Shown one piece after another: positions 27,101-42,100 of a DNA stretch of 64,000 bases (its first letter is position 1; each line of letters opens with the position of its first letter). The notes below the pieces were generated by a model. It saw nothing but the letters and a program-made list of their open reading frames with translations, was not told where the DNA came from and made no database searches. Source of the DNA: Ptychodera flava (Eukaryota > Hemichordata > Enteropneusta > Ptychoderidae); contig NC_091941.1 of the NCBI RefSeq assembly GCF_041260155.1, positions 21,594,747-21,658,746 of the forward strand, read 5' to 3'. The translations under genes were made by a program, and so were the position numbers.

Positions 27101-30100
27101 TGATCAGGTCATGCTGGGGTGCTCAAATCAAACTGACAGTGAAAACTGCGGACATGAAGTTTGAGATACGCAAACGTCACTGTTTTAAGAAATCATATAA
27201 GGCTGTCCCGTCTAAAAGGTCTGTGTGAGATCTGCAAATCTGCAAATATCAAAGTAATGGACTAGCAACTTCTTAGAGGTTTCCCAGCATCCAGGATTGC
27301 AACATACAACAAGAATCCTTGGTTTGACAAGATGTGTAAAATCCTTGGAAAGTCTATAGATATGTAATATCATGAATTGCAGTGAATTGCAAATATGGTA
27401 TCCAGCTAGGTCAACCAACTAGTTTATTCAAACAAGACATTATACCTCACTCTTTTGTTATTCACTGTGCACACAATTTGCACAATTATAGTTTTTTTTT
27501 GACACCTGCAGTTAGAATCATCAATGCTATATATAAAGTATACAAAGTATATATGGAGTAGTGGACATCTTGCACTTGTTGATGCTGCCGTTTATGAAGT
27601 TCAACGTCTCCGCAGATTTCAACTGTAGTACTTCTGAACAAAAAAGTGACCTTGAAATGACATATCTTACATATGTTTGAAACTTATGTAACTCACTCAA
27701 GGAGTTTCAAGGCATCATCATATCCAATTGGATGGACTGGTATCTTTGGCAACCTGATGTCCTCTTCTTCCTCTCTGAAAGCAGTGTCTACAGGATAGAT
27801 CAGAGACAGCGTGACTACAGCTGCTCTTAAATAAACAAGTCATCGTTGATGACACAGTCCCCGCTTGTCCATTTTGTTATAATCTTTGGTGTCTAGGTAG
27901 CTGTGGTCTAGGTCGCTGTGGAATGACATTGATGCAACAGGTGCATCAGGCCTGTGACTTGCATAATAAAGTAATCTGAGGAACGTTCAATAAAATTGAC
28001 CCATCTCTGCCAGTAATGACCATTGAAGGAACTTTTGATTACATCACACATAACGATGCCCTCACTGCCTCTAGTGTCATGACGGCACATACTATACACA
28101 TGGTTTGGTGGAATTTTCGAAATGCTATGGGATTGGGTATGTTGTTGTAATCAGCCATCAGCCATTTCGGATCATATAATGAAACAATTTAATGTGCACA
28201 AGAATGCAGCCATAGTATTTTATCTTCGTATCACGTTTGAACAAAATCAGTCCATCGAGGGACAGTGACCCATGTTTATGTTTCAAAGACATAAAAAAAT
28301 CACACCAAAATTGTAATCAAATGGCTGTCTCTTGACCATATGGATCATAGCACAAAATTAGTAGACATGCATATGTATGCCATAGTACTTTATCTTTGTA
28401 CCAAGTCCAGTATGTGAGAGGTCTGAAATCGGCAGTCTGCGCCCCTAAACTGCGCTAGCGCATTTCAATTTGCGCTAAGCTATCGATCTGCGCCCCCATT
28501 CTGCGCTATCTATGGAATGTTATAAGTTTAGTTTTGTAGCTGTGACATTTACGAAACTAACGCGATATAAATCCGTGGCACTTTGCCACAGATTGATAAA
28601 GCTGCCAGCCAGATCGTAGGACATATCAGTGTCGAAATATATTTGTATTTACTTGTAACTTTATAGCTGTCGGTTGCCTCCCACCATCATGCCATTGCCA
28701 ACACTTTGCAACACTATTTTCATAATATTAGAAAACTTTTCAGTATTTTCGTAATGTATTTTTAAAAACTTTGACGTATGTCAGGACTGTCAGGACGACT
28801 GGTTATGAGTAACGTAAGATCGAATTTATTTCCGGTACAATCACGACATAAATACATTCTGTGGACAGTGGATCCGACACAAAAGATATGTGAAGTAGTA
28901 AAAATTAGATGATTTTCTTTCTCGTATAAGGAGTTCGGGAAGTGATCAAGTAGTTTAAAGCTCAAAGTCAAGTTCTGACTAAAATTATGTTAGTATCCCC
29001 ATGGTTAGACGTTGCTGTTAGTCGACGGCGACTATTTCCCCGAGTCCACTCCAATGCAAAGCAGAGTGAGTGGCAGGCAGGGCTGGCGACGCAACCCTGC
29101 AACATGGAATGGCACAAGTGGATACAAAATTATGTTTACGTTAGCATCACGATTTTCAACTTCTTTTTTGACGATTTCTTTGTCGATACTGAGAATTTCT
29201 GTTCATGTTCACAGAAACGTTTGAACCCGACAGATCATACATGTTCGCGACTTCCGTGATGATTGACAAGTCTACGTCCATGACGTCAAGCCTGCCGACG
29301 CAGTGGGTGACTTGTCGATGACGTAAGACTGACGAGGTGTGAAGTAGGGTATACGTACTCGGTTTCAAATCTTCAAAAGTATCACTTGAAGTTGATCTTT
29401 TTGTGAAAGGAATCTTCTCATATTGTGTTCATTTTAATGTTTCGACATTTGGATATTCTTTGAATTCTACTCACTACATGATATGTTGATAAACTAGTAC
29501 ACTGTTGTTTATGTCGGAATGAGCAAGCGAATTGAGCAGTTTTTACATCGTCTTTGATTTCCCGACATTTTCAAAAACTAGCCATGTAAGGGAGAGAGTA
29601 AAGCTTACAACCAGAACATCAAGGAAATCAGCTACAAGGGAATCCAGTGTTACTCATATCAGTAAATTACATCATGTTTGTTTCTTGGAAGGTTATGACA
29701 CATAGATGCACGTCCAAGCAGCGGCAATTTTATGAGAGCAGCAACCGTTCATTATTTATAATAATTGTTCAAACTTGTACACACAGTACAAATTTTGTGA
29801 GTAATAAAACTTCCCTACGCATCTATCAGTACATTTTACGTGAACTTATTTTTGTTAGAAAGTAAAATCGTGAAAAATGCAAACAAATCGCAGTTCACAA
29901 GGCTTTAGGAGAGGTAACATATGCAATTTTCGACATTCAAAATCAAAAGACGGCCAACGCACTTCGATCAAAGTTCATGCAGTACAAGAGCAGCACAATC
30001 TCGTCCCGTAGAACAAGATACTGGCAAACATTGATATTTTTCACCTTATTTGCGTTAACATACATGTAAACGAACTTCAAACGAAATTGCAATCATATCA

Positions 30101-33100
30101 TTGTCGCTAGACACTGCACGGCGCGGTGACCATGCAGAAGTCGGACATTTCAACTCACGGGGGACCGGATTTACAATAGGGATAAACTATTAGTTTTACC
30201 GCAGTAGAGGCACCTGTCTTATATACGATATCAATCAGCTATCTCTATAGGTTACTGTATTAAATAAAGATCCATCGTGTGGTAAACAGTGTTACCTGAA
30301 ATCTGGTAACAGTTGTGTAACAAGCGATCGAATATGTTCCCAGCGAAACTGATAGTGATTTTGTAGCTCATTCTTTACTATTTTTAATAGTTTTTGGTGG
30401 CCGCTGACAGACACTTTGTGTTCGTGTCGGCTACATGGACGATCTGCCCGGCGATAGCCTAAATTCGAGTGAACAACCGTTTTCAAAGTTTTTGGCAAGT
30501 GGGGCACAAGACGTCGGAATGGAAGATAACCGTGACGTTTTCAGCAATATAGTTATTAGAAACATTTAATACATAATGGTAGTGCCAGTGGCCACCCCCG
30601 GCAGCCACAACTCTGTTATCTCGCCACTTGCTAGCATTTTGGGGGGTGGTCACGGCACTCTGTGGAATATAGACTTTTGACTAGCAGTAATAAGTTACCC
30701 CTACTTGACCCAAACACCGTGGTGCATGTATTTATTTCTATACCGGAGACGGCAATTTAAAACCGCAACCACATCTTTGCTAAACCTAGTTTAAATCCAA
30801 TTTTCGAATGTTTAACTAGTAGATTAACTGTATACTGTTGTCTCAACAGTTACAATCTGGTTACCAGAGTTCACAGTCAAGATGAAGAAGTCGAAACTTG
30901 TGTAAAAATGTCTATCCGATCGAGACCTGTGTGCTGTCGTCGCGCGATCGCGTTGGACATTCACTTGTTCTTGACTCACGTTGTCTACTTCCTGTCTCGC
31001 GCGGCAATTTATGCATGTTCTTTGTGAAAATGACTGTCAAGTTCATGTCAGCGCCGACATCGGTTGTATTTTTCCTACCTCAAGATGAAACGAACACATC
31101 TAACTCTTGACAAAATAAAATGTTTGTTGTATTTCTTATAATTAATAGCTTTTGCACCGCGCTGCAAACCTGTCGCCCTTTCCTACAACGGGAGAGATTG
31201 ACTCGTATTATTTTTTCAAACTTTAATTATATGTGTTCTTGTAATACCGATTTTAGCTGATAGTTTGCCATTTTAGTAATATTTCAGGAATTTCCCGGTA
31301 CGATGTGACCCAACACTTTCCCCAAAAGAAAGTCCTGGCAGTTTTCGTTTTGTTTTGGAGAGATTGTAGGACCGGATTATCGAGCAACGAAAATCGTGGC
31401 ATGTTGGTCGAGATCAAGCGTCGCAAGCGTCTTGTAATCATCTGGAAGTACATTTTCAGGTCACTTGAACTGGTTTACTTCCTTCCTTCCGGTATATAGG
31501 GCCACCCCCGCCCCTCCCTTGCGCTCCGATCAATATCCGCCAGCCAAGCGTTACGTGCAGGATCTACCGATGTACGGTCGACTTTAAGTTGGAATAAGTT
31601 AAATTTAGTTCGAACTTATTTTAAATTCTCAGTCAGAACAGTAAGCTCATTAAAAAGGCTTGGCTAGTAAAACATTTGAAGGAGATCGTGCGCTACGTCA
31701 TTACGGAATAGGTGACCGAATATGAATAAAATACGCGTGTCATCTTCCTTTAGTACGGGGACAGTTGATGAAGCCGTGTCGGTGTGAATAATGCATATTG
31801 CATGGAAAGTTTTCGTATTTTCATCGACCGGTCATCCTTTACCGCTAGTTTTATGCACATATTTGCACTTCAACGAGTTTTAACATTGAAAACCCACTAA
31901 CCGTTGGCCACAGTTCAGCATGACAACACATACGTCCTAGCTGTTCAGTGCACTCACAATCACATCGATTGTGAACCTGTCAACTAGCGGCCGAGTGAAA
32001 GTACAACCTTACTGGACCTGTATGTACACACCTATTTGATTTACAGGGGACTGTCTACTGATTCTACAATATTTATATTTCATAAAATTGAATTTTCATT
32101 CACAATGTATCACATCCGAGTCAATGAATGAGCCGGACGGGGCGAGGGTTTGTAGAGCGACAGTGCCAGTCCGAGGGACGTAAATGTCGGGACTGTTTCA
32201 AACCGCGGATACTTGGTTAAGTTAAGTGGTTGCACATGTGTCGTTTCTATCACACTCATACATGTAGTTTACATGTTTGGAAAGTCAAAAAAGTACGTAG
32301 GTGTATGTCGGGAAGGCAGAATTTTGAAAGGTCAACTCTATCTCCACGAAGGTCTGGCAGCCATCGATGATACAGGACTCGCTACCAGGGTCCTAAATGC
32401 AGCTCCCTAAACGGCCTGCAGCACCATATCTCGATCCAATGTCATATCAAAAAATCAAATGATGGAAATAGTAAAATCATGATCGACGTAGTACGTTCTT
32501 GTGCTAGTTGGGTCGTTTTCACAGCACATATGGTTTGGAGAAATAGAGAGCGCAAAACAGGGGCGCAGATCAATAGCGCAGAATGGGAACGCAGATTGAT
32601 AGCGCAAATTGAAATGCGCTAGCGCAGTTTGGGGGCGCAGACTGCCGATTTCAGACCTCTCACATAGCTCCCAAGTCTCAACAACATTGGTTAAGGAATA
32701 TTTGCATATAATTAAGCCTCAAAGACATGAAAAATTCAAAAATGACCATTGGGCAGAGATATTGGAAAAAAATTTACAATCTGGCAGCCATATTGGAACA
32801 TGTCACGAAGAAAATTGACATGTATGCCATAGTGCTTGATCTTTGTGCCAAGTTTGGACAAAATGGGTGTAATGACCTTTGAATTATGCTTCAAAGACAT
32901 GCAAAATTCCAACAAAATGGCAGTTCTGCAGCCATATTGGATCCTATCGCAAGGTTAATTGATACACGCATATGCATGCCATAGTACGTGCTTTGCCTTT
33001 GTGCCAAGTTTGAACAAAATCGGTTCAAGGATGTTTGAGTTACGGTTCAAAGACATGAAAAAATCGCAAAAAAATGGCCACCTGTCAGCCATATTGGATC

Positions 33101-36100
33101 ATTTCACAAAATAAATTGGTGTTCATATGAAGGGCATACTGTTTTGCTTTGTGCAAAATTTGAACAGAATCAGTTCAAGAATGTCTGAGTTACGGTCCAT
33201 AGACATGAAAAATCGCAACAAAATGGCCGCCTCACGCCCATATTGGATCGTATCGCAATATAATTTAACATGCATGTGTAGGCCATAGTGTTATGCCTTT
33301 GTGCCAAGTTTGAACAGAATCAGTAAGAGGATGTTTGAGTTATGGTTCAAAGACACGAAAAATCGCAAACAAAATGGCCGCCTCGCGGCCATATTGGATT
33401 GTATCGCAAACTAATTTGACATGCACATGTAGGCCATAGTGTTATGCCTTTATGCCAAGTTTGAACAGAATCTGTTCAAGGATGTCTGAGTTATGGTCCA
33501 AAGACATGAAAATCGCAACAAAATGGCCGCCTCGCGCCCATATTGGATTATATCGCAAAATTATTTGACATGGATATGAAAGCCATAGTGTTATGCCTTT
33601 GTGCCAAGTTTGAAGATAATCTGCTCAAGGATGTCTGAGTTATGGTCCAAAGACATGAAAAATCGCAACAAAATGGCCGCCTCGCGGCCAAATTCAATCG
33701 TATCACAAAATAAATTGACGTGCATCTGTAGGTCATAGTGCTATGCCTTTGTGCCAAGTTTGAATGAAATTGGTTCAGCAGTGTCTGAGAAACTGTTGAT
33801 GACGGACGGACGGACGGACGGACGGACGGACGGACGCACGGACGGACGCACAGACGGGACCCAATCTATAAGTCCCCGCCGGACTTCGTCCGCGGGGACT
33901 AAAAATACATGCTGGTTTCGCAAGAAAACAGAAATATCCTGTCTCATGCATGAAGAATGACTATCAGTGAATGAATCCAATGCTATGTGCTGCACATATA
34001 TTTTCATTTCTCTGTTGTCAAAAGTGGTAAACCCATATACTCAGATTTTGCCAGCGACCACAACATTCAGAAATATATCTGCTGGTTGCCGTTGACTTTA
34101 GTATTACATGTTAGTTATAGTACGAGTACTGGTAAAAATCTGAGGTGTGGAGCGCAAAAGGACTTTACCTGACGAAGTCGACCCAAACAGTGGCCACTAT
34201 TTCCCATTAACCTCCAAGTACTTGTACTGCAATGAATTCACCCTGCAAGTTTGGCAAGTTTCGATGACATTTCCAAATAACTGACTTTCTCAATAAGGCT
34301 ATGTGTGTTACTAGAACTTAATGTAACTGTTTTGATCACGAACAACGCAGATCCACAAGCAAAATGGAAAACAATACAGGCAGTGGACACATGTGATTCA
34401 TTTTACTGACAAACAATTGCTGATTGGACCATAGATGTGCTATAGAGTGCATGACTGGTTAATTGTAATTATTCACATTTGCCAATGCAACTAAAACGTG
34501 TGCAGTGGTAGTCCAAATATTTCAGTACAAGCAAAACCTACTTATTGCTCATTCGATTTGTTTACAATTGTATCAAAAAGTACTGATAATTGGAATCCAT
34601 TAATTTTTAATCAGAGACTTGACTGGTACGCTGTCCAAAATCAAAAGTAACATTGCTTCAAATAATAGGCGCCAGACAAAAAGTTGTGTGCCAGAATGGT
34701 TTTTTAGAACATATGTGAATCAGGACAACCTAGCTATCACACTGTATCAATGTTAGCCAACTGTTTGTTTGTTTGGTTTGTTTTGCCTCCAATGCATGTG
34801 TCATTTTGAAACACTGACACCGGTAAAGGCCTGTGTTGGCGCCAGATTGTCTCATCAGAAAATTTACCCACAAGATTACAATTACAATGGAAAACAACAG
34901 GCTGTCAGAATCCCACCTCCATGATCCTCTTACAGACTAGCACAAAGGCAATCCCATGGATCGCCAAAAAGGCCTTAAAATGCTTACCTAAAGATGGATA
35001 TCCCGGAGTTAGGGGATCCCCGATGTCCAGGAATAATGTTCCCCTTTGAACTCCGGAACCTGGCAACCACCATGTGTCCGGGTACACATCTGTCACGCTG
35101 TCTACAGCATAGTCCGCTGGATCGGAGTACAAGATGAGACCAGCGGCCCCGAACATCTCAGCATGGTTGGACTTGCAAGATGAAATGTGAGATAAACCAT
35201 TTCAGCATGTTGTGACTCACATTAGTTGAAATGAGAGTTAAATCCAAGCATGAAAGGACTAAATGTAAACCTGAGTATATTTATTTACTTTTGTTTATGG
35301 TGAACACAATTCTTGGTACCTTGACATGATAAAGTGAGTCATAAATTTATTGCAGAAATGTTCAGAAAAGATGAAAAAATGCATGAGTTCAGCAAGAATT
35401 TCACAAAACAGAGCTTTTTTGCCATGAAAATGATTACATTTGCATTAAGAGTATTTTTCAGGCCACTTTTTCAGACTCCTGCTGTGGTGACAAGTCAACT
35501 TTTTTACCCACAATACATTGCTGCATCGTGCAGTTTGACCCCTTGGCACAAGACAAAAGTTACTTGAGGTGGCGAGAATCTCAAAAGTTTATCTGTATGG
35601 AGCACTGGATGTATGGAAGAATTAGGCAGATAGAAATTATGGTGTGCAGGAGGGAGTGCAGAAATACATTACGTCTGACATGCACAACATGCGATCTGAT
35701 TTTCACCAGCATGGTTTTTGGCCTATGACCGTTGTTACATGTATCAATGGGGACCTGTTTACTGGCAACTGCAAGGGGTGAACATGCTGGTAATGCATCG
35801 GTGGAAGCAATAAACAATTTAACACATTCCGGTAGGAAAAATTTAAAGAATTAAATTGATTTGGAAGGGTACAGTACGTGTACAATAAGGAACAATTAAT
35901 ATACAAGGTATATGCAAGGAATACACTGGTGATGTGACTTAATTCTACATCACATCAAAACATCTTCTCCATTCCTTTCACACATTCCTTTCACACATTC
36001 ATCTAAACACGAGAAGACTACTGCTACATGGAAGTAGAACTTTTCAAGTACTTGGAAGTATATTCTTTCGTTACCCAAGGCTCACCTTGTCTCCTCTGTA

Positions 36101-39100
36101 TATTTTTCCATATCTGGAAATGACAATTTTGCCAGTGATATTTACGGATAGATTTCTCTCCAGGTACAGAAAGTCTTCAAGCCTGGCATAGTTGACGTAG
36201 ACCAGCTGACCCTGTACATGGACACAGGCATGTGATGCGTTCAGTGTACGGTAATGTAAATTGGGGAAGGTATGACAGGTTTGGCCCTCTGGGTATGGAT
36301 AGCCAATAAAGTTTGACGTTTTCCACGGATTATCACCGATTATAGATTAATACCACCATTAGTGTTTAATGTCCTAGTTTGACACGTGCTAATTGTCATT
36401 TAATTCCATATTTGACCCAAAACTAATGTTTACGTACGGTTCACAGCTTTATAACATATGTGCGCAACAGCTGTGCCAAAATGGTTTTGAGCCAAAATTC
36501 TTATCAAATACTGGTCTGCACGTTTCAAAGCTAACATGACCTAGACTCTTGATTCAACTGTCATACTATATGAGATTCATGGTACAGAGGGCAAAATCCT
36601 GTCATATATACCTTCCATTTTTTTCTGCACATGTCACGTTGGTCACCAAGTGCACCAGTGTAAGAGGAGATGATTTAACTACAACAAGCACAATAAAATA
36701 CTCTGTTTTGATGCACACAGAACTGACAGACCATAAAGTGAATGGGTCTACAATATGCGTATTCTTCATAGTTGAATTTTTCAAAGGTTACCTGTTTATG
36801 GAACGGGAAGAGTTACGATGTCCTAGTTTTTTTAATGAATACATTATGAACCATATGTGTTTTATCTTTCTTTACGGTAAATTTATCACCACATACGATT
36901 AACATATGTGGCAGATATATGTGGCAGATATATCACGTCAGTTGCAGATGTGCATGACTGATAACACCACAAAACACTGGAAATGTCAACATACCCACCA
37001 GGCTTCTAATATCTTTTGTAGTAAGTCATATTTGAACAAAAATATCAATCCCTATGTTTAACCTCAACTTGTTCAAACAGTCACTGGATGCGAAAGCCTA
37101 TAATCAGAGAACAGTTACAATCACTGACAGGCCAATCGTGAAAAAGGAATTGGAAGTAAACTGCCAATGTGGAAAGAACCATGTTTACACCCTGTCAATA
37201 ATAAAGCCGGGTGCTTTTCCCACAAGCTGAATCAAGTACGGCAGTATTTGCCTTCAGCTGCGTCAGCCTCCAATCACAATTATGGTCGTGTGAAGATAAG
37301 AATGGACAGTGAAATTGATCCAAATGTTATCACACTTGTGTAATTGGTTTGTAAAGTTGTTCCAAAACTTGCTGCAGTATCAGTACTTGTAATTAACTTG
37401 AGGCAAAGAATAGACGGATGATAGTGTTGTTTCACAGCAGGCTTCAGCTGTAATTGCTGAAGTAAAGCAATAAAACCTGTGAACTGATTAGTGTCTATGT
37501 GTGGGATAAATGTTTCCTACAAGTGTACACACACTTGTATTTCAGTAGTGGCCATGGCCGAGTATATGTTCAAAGTCGAGTTCTCGTACTATTCCCAAAC
37601 ACGGATAGTGCCCGTCTTCATTTCTGAGGATGACTTACACAGCATGTCTTACGCTGATGACTTGCCAATGCCGGTCACCGCTGATATCTGTCGAATGACT
37701 TTCCATCCACGTACATTTCGAGAACTTTCTCACGTACTGCTTCTGGCGTATGTACACCTCTTTTCCCGTGGATCATGATTTCTTTTGCACAAAGAACTTC
37801 GTACAGTGCGAAGACAACAAGAGTCTAATGACAACTAGACACTGACTTGGCTGTGACACTCAGGGTGGCGGTAAGGAATGTAATATGATTCTGCATATGT
37901 GAAGTGCACCGCAAAGTGTACTCCCATGGTGTGTGTTTATTAGGGGTCCATAAAAGCTCTTTGATTTTCACCGCAATTATAACAAGTCAGTGCAACTTCT
38001 AAGGCAAGTTTTGAAACAACTTCACAAACCAATTACACAAGTGTGATAACATTTAGATCAATTTCACTGTCCATTCTTATCTTCACACAACAGTAAATCC
38101 CTCAACCCTGTACTGACTACAAAGGCTGACTGTCCATTATTGTTAAACCCAAAATGTTTGTCATTGAAACCAACCTCAACATCACCATTGACAGCATATG
38201 CATTGAATGGCGGTACAATGTCCGTTCTGTTCTCTTCAGGTGTCAGTGCTTTTTCAAATGCCTGGGATTTAAATTCTTCTTCCCCATCAGAATTCAAAAC
38301 GTACACCTATGGCAAGAAATTACAAATAGTTAGAATATTGATTTTACGTCATTCACTTTTGAATATATAATTTTATTTGATATTTCATGCTCTTCTTTGG
38401 AGTGGATATACATTTTTCATGAAAATTTTATGTGATGTATCTTTGATTGTGGACTGGAATATCCATTGAGGGCGCTCTTTACATTCCCTCTGGAGGGCCT
38501 TAGAGTGACAGGTCTTCTTGTCTAGTCTAGCAGTTGCTCTGCCACATTGCCTTCAATGCAGTATTTTGCAGGACACTCACAATTATAGAAATCCTGTATC
38601 ATGGCACAAATCTGTGTCAGTTAAATTTCAAAAGGCAATGTGGCTAAGCAATTGTTAAAGTAGACTGGAAGACCAGTCACTCAAAGGCACTCCATAGGAA
38701 TAGAAAGGTGGTATTTTGAAGCAGGTCAAAAATACACACGTCATATATCAAAATAGTTTAATTTCAGATCATATTTAAGGTTTCATTTCAGTGTTCTTAT
38801 TTGGTTCAACTGAAACTAAAGAAATCCATGAAAAACTATTCACATGAAAACACGATGGATGCAGTCATACACAACCAGTCAATTCAACAGTCTAGACCTA
38901 CAAACTTAACTCCTACAAGCAAATCAGGCATGAAAATTTGCAAAAACCATGCACACAAGAATGACATACATAGTACAGGTTGCAATCAATGTTATACCAA
39001 AAATGTTGCAAATAATATAAAGCCCTCTGATCAAAAACAGTAACATTGATATGAGCGTTTAAAATAGGAACATTTCTTTTGCATTTCTGTCCACAAACAG

Positions 39101-42100
39101 CCATTGTCATGACTGTGTTTGGTAAACCTAAAATGATGTGATGATCAGCGTCAGGATTTTCTACCATTCAATGCCGTTCTTCAAGACCAATTAATACTAC
39201 ATACCTGATCCAAAATCTCTGTCATGATTCATTAACTTAAGATCATGGGGTATGTGTCATTTTTACGCTGATACAATGCAAGCCACTGAGAACAGCTTTA
39301 AAAACTTGTTAACCGATTAGCAGTTCAAACAACTGTGGATCGGGTATGGTGCCTCAAAAGTGAAAAACTTCAACTTTTGCTCAAACTTTCCTTAACGAAA
39401 CTTTCAACCTTTCTCTTCCCAAATCAACAATACAAATCGGGGGTCGCCATTCAAAGTTTGGAACGAGCGAAACAGATTGCCCCAAATTTTGAGATATTTG
39501 AAATTCAAAATGGCTGCCATTCCTGGGTTAACTCTATAGGGGGAGAATTAAATTTTGGATTTTTGAAAACTGAGCCGGGAAAAGTTATTCTTTCTCAAAG
39601 AGCTTTAAAATTAATGAGCCCCCCCTACAAGTGGTAGATCAGAAAAGAATTGTAGAAATTTGAAAGTCCGACTATCTGTCCCGAAGGCGGGTTATACCTA
39701 AGTTTGAAAGCACCACCTAACAATGCATATGAAAAAGGAGATGGCAGTGTTACTTTTGACCGATACAAGTGGCAGTGGAAAGATCTTGATATTTCAGTGG
39801 GAATATTGGATAAGGGGTGTAACAAAACACATATGACCATATTTGGGTATAACAGCATGCATTTGTTTCCCTTGGGTCTGACAGTCGTCAAAGAGAGTCT
39901 GTTTCCATTGTTTCCATTGGCCTACAGCCTAATGAAAGTTTTTGGATGGCTCTCAGGCCCTCAGCAAATAAACGCATGGGGTTTCTCCCTCATAGCCCGT
40001 CACTATGTGTATATACTGTACACTCAGTATAAAGTGAACACAGGACAATCAAATTGAATATCATGACAAGTACCAAGGAATGCATCATATCTAGTGATTA
40101 GGCATGAATGAATCAATTTCAGGTCAAGAAGGAGGGTTCACCATGCCAAATCACAGTCATGACTCATTGGTATGAACGAGGAGTATATGTGGATAAAGTC
40201 CCATATACTGTGGCAACATTATGTACATCATACACCAGTCAGGGAGTTTTATAGAACAGCTGAAACACAATGACATCTTGATGGTAAAATGACAGTATGA
40301 AAGGTTGTTAAAGCTGTATACCTACATAGTTTGGATTTTCAATATCAGGATATGACAAAAGTACTTCATAAGGGACCACTTCTACAGAGTCCAATCCGTA
40401 TTTGTTAAACTCATCTCTCACATAATATGCGGTGTCTTTATCGACTGAAGTGCCAGCCAGATTAGGTACCCTGGTGAGAGATCTACAAAAGAATACAGGA
40501 AGTCATCAGGACGAATTGTTCTAAAATCTTTCTCTAATAAATACACAAAATGGATGTGTAGAGATATTGCAACCATCCTATTCTTTTTCATTCTGTGTTT
40601 CTCTGGTAGACAGAAATAAGAACAACAATTTTTACCCCGGAAATGTGAAAAACAAACAAAATATATCTCTTTTATGTTGTAATGAAATCCAAACATTTCA
40701 CAACATGTTGAACTGCTGACTCTTGGCACATTTGAAAAGCGCCACCAAGTGTCCATATCACTCTGAACAAACTACTTTTGTTTTCGTTAGTATAGCAGTC
40801 TCACTCGGCACACTCCTGCTGGCCGAGTCTGGTAAAGGAATGGACATTGTATTAACCTTTCTCCTAAGCACCTATTAATGTTTTCTGGGGGGGTTTGGGG
40901 GTGGTGGCGGGGGGGTGGGGGTGATGGCAGACAATACCATGCCTGTTTACTTTGAATGATTACTTTACTGAAAATTAACTTCTGCTGCAAAAAAAAATTT
41001 TTGAGTAAGGAAAAAAGAACAAAAAAACATTGATAATTAAAAACTTCATTGTATCCAGAAATTTGCTACTTCTGACAAATGTTTTAAGCTCATAAGGGAG
41101 CCCTCAGTAATTACAGGGGGGTCGGGCAGGGGAATTATGTGCACACTTGTACCATAAAATGTGACCCTATACTCCTGTCTAAAATTTGACCCTCCCCTTG
41201 TCCAACTTTCTAAAACTTGACCCTCCCCCAACCACTGCAGTATTCTCCCCTGGAATAATTGAAACAGTATCAGCTAATTTACATAACAATTGGTTTAATT
41301 GTTATGTAAGTTAGGGACAAATTACAGAGGGGAGCGCTGGTGTTTTTGGAGGGACAGTTGCAGTTTATCACACAAGCATTTTTGAAGAGATATGGTATTT
41401 CGTATATTTGAGGGAGGGTCACCATATTTTGTGCAACTATACGAAGGCAAGATGTGGCTGATATAGTGCTTCATCCAATTATATCAAATCATAATACATG
41501 TTGACAATTTTCACCCACAAAACACGCTATATCTGTATATTTTATATGTTTGATAATATATTTAAATGTACTTTGCTTGAAATGGGAAGTAACATGTGCA
41601 TTTAAGTACAAGAAATTGATTTTGGAATTTCACTGAAATGTTGGTTCACTATACATGGCAGTCTATATGAAACTATAATGAATACTTTTTTCCAATACAA
41701 AATTAGATAAATCTTTGCATTTATATTTGCTTGATTATTGATATTAATGTTCTTGATCGGACTATAGTAGTTAAAAGTCCATGGTTGTGCAAGAAATTTA
41801 ATTTTGGAATTTCACTGAATAGTTGATTCATTGTACAAGGTAGTCTATGAGAGAACTATGCACAATTTTTTACAATATAAAACTAAAACAAATATTTTTG
41901 CATCTATATACATTTGATAATTGATGCACTCTTTCCCACCTGTTGCATATGTATTTGTCTTGTCTTTCATCAGTTTTAACTGTTCAAGGTGTTTAATGTA
42001 GGAAAGCACTGCATCTTTGCTTGTGAAACTTGTGGATAATGTGTATGTATTTAAAAGAATCGGCTTTAATTTATCGGTGATTTCCTATTCACGAAATATC

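Noticed and set aside
30292..30507. Minus frame with a donor-like end inside element H
   Set aside because: Starts with GTG, no ATG, no recognised domain; kept only as a weak finding.
33741..34007. Frame with repeated Ser-Val-Arg-Pro
   Set aside because: Translation of the GGAC microsatellite; the same artefact occurs at 59232-59489.
39704..40057. 117-codon plus frame
   Set aside because: Begins at the end of a dispersed repeat, no domain, no codon bias, no splice support.
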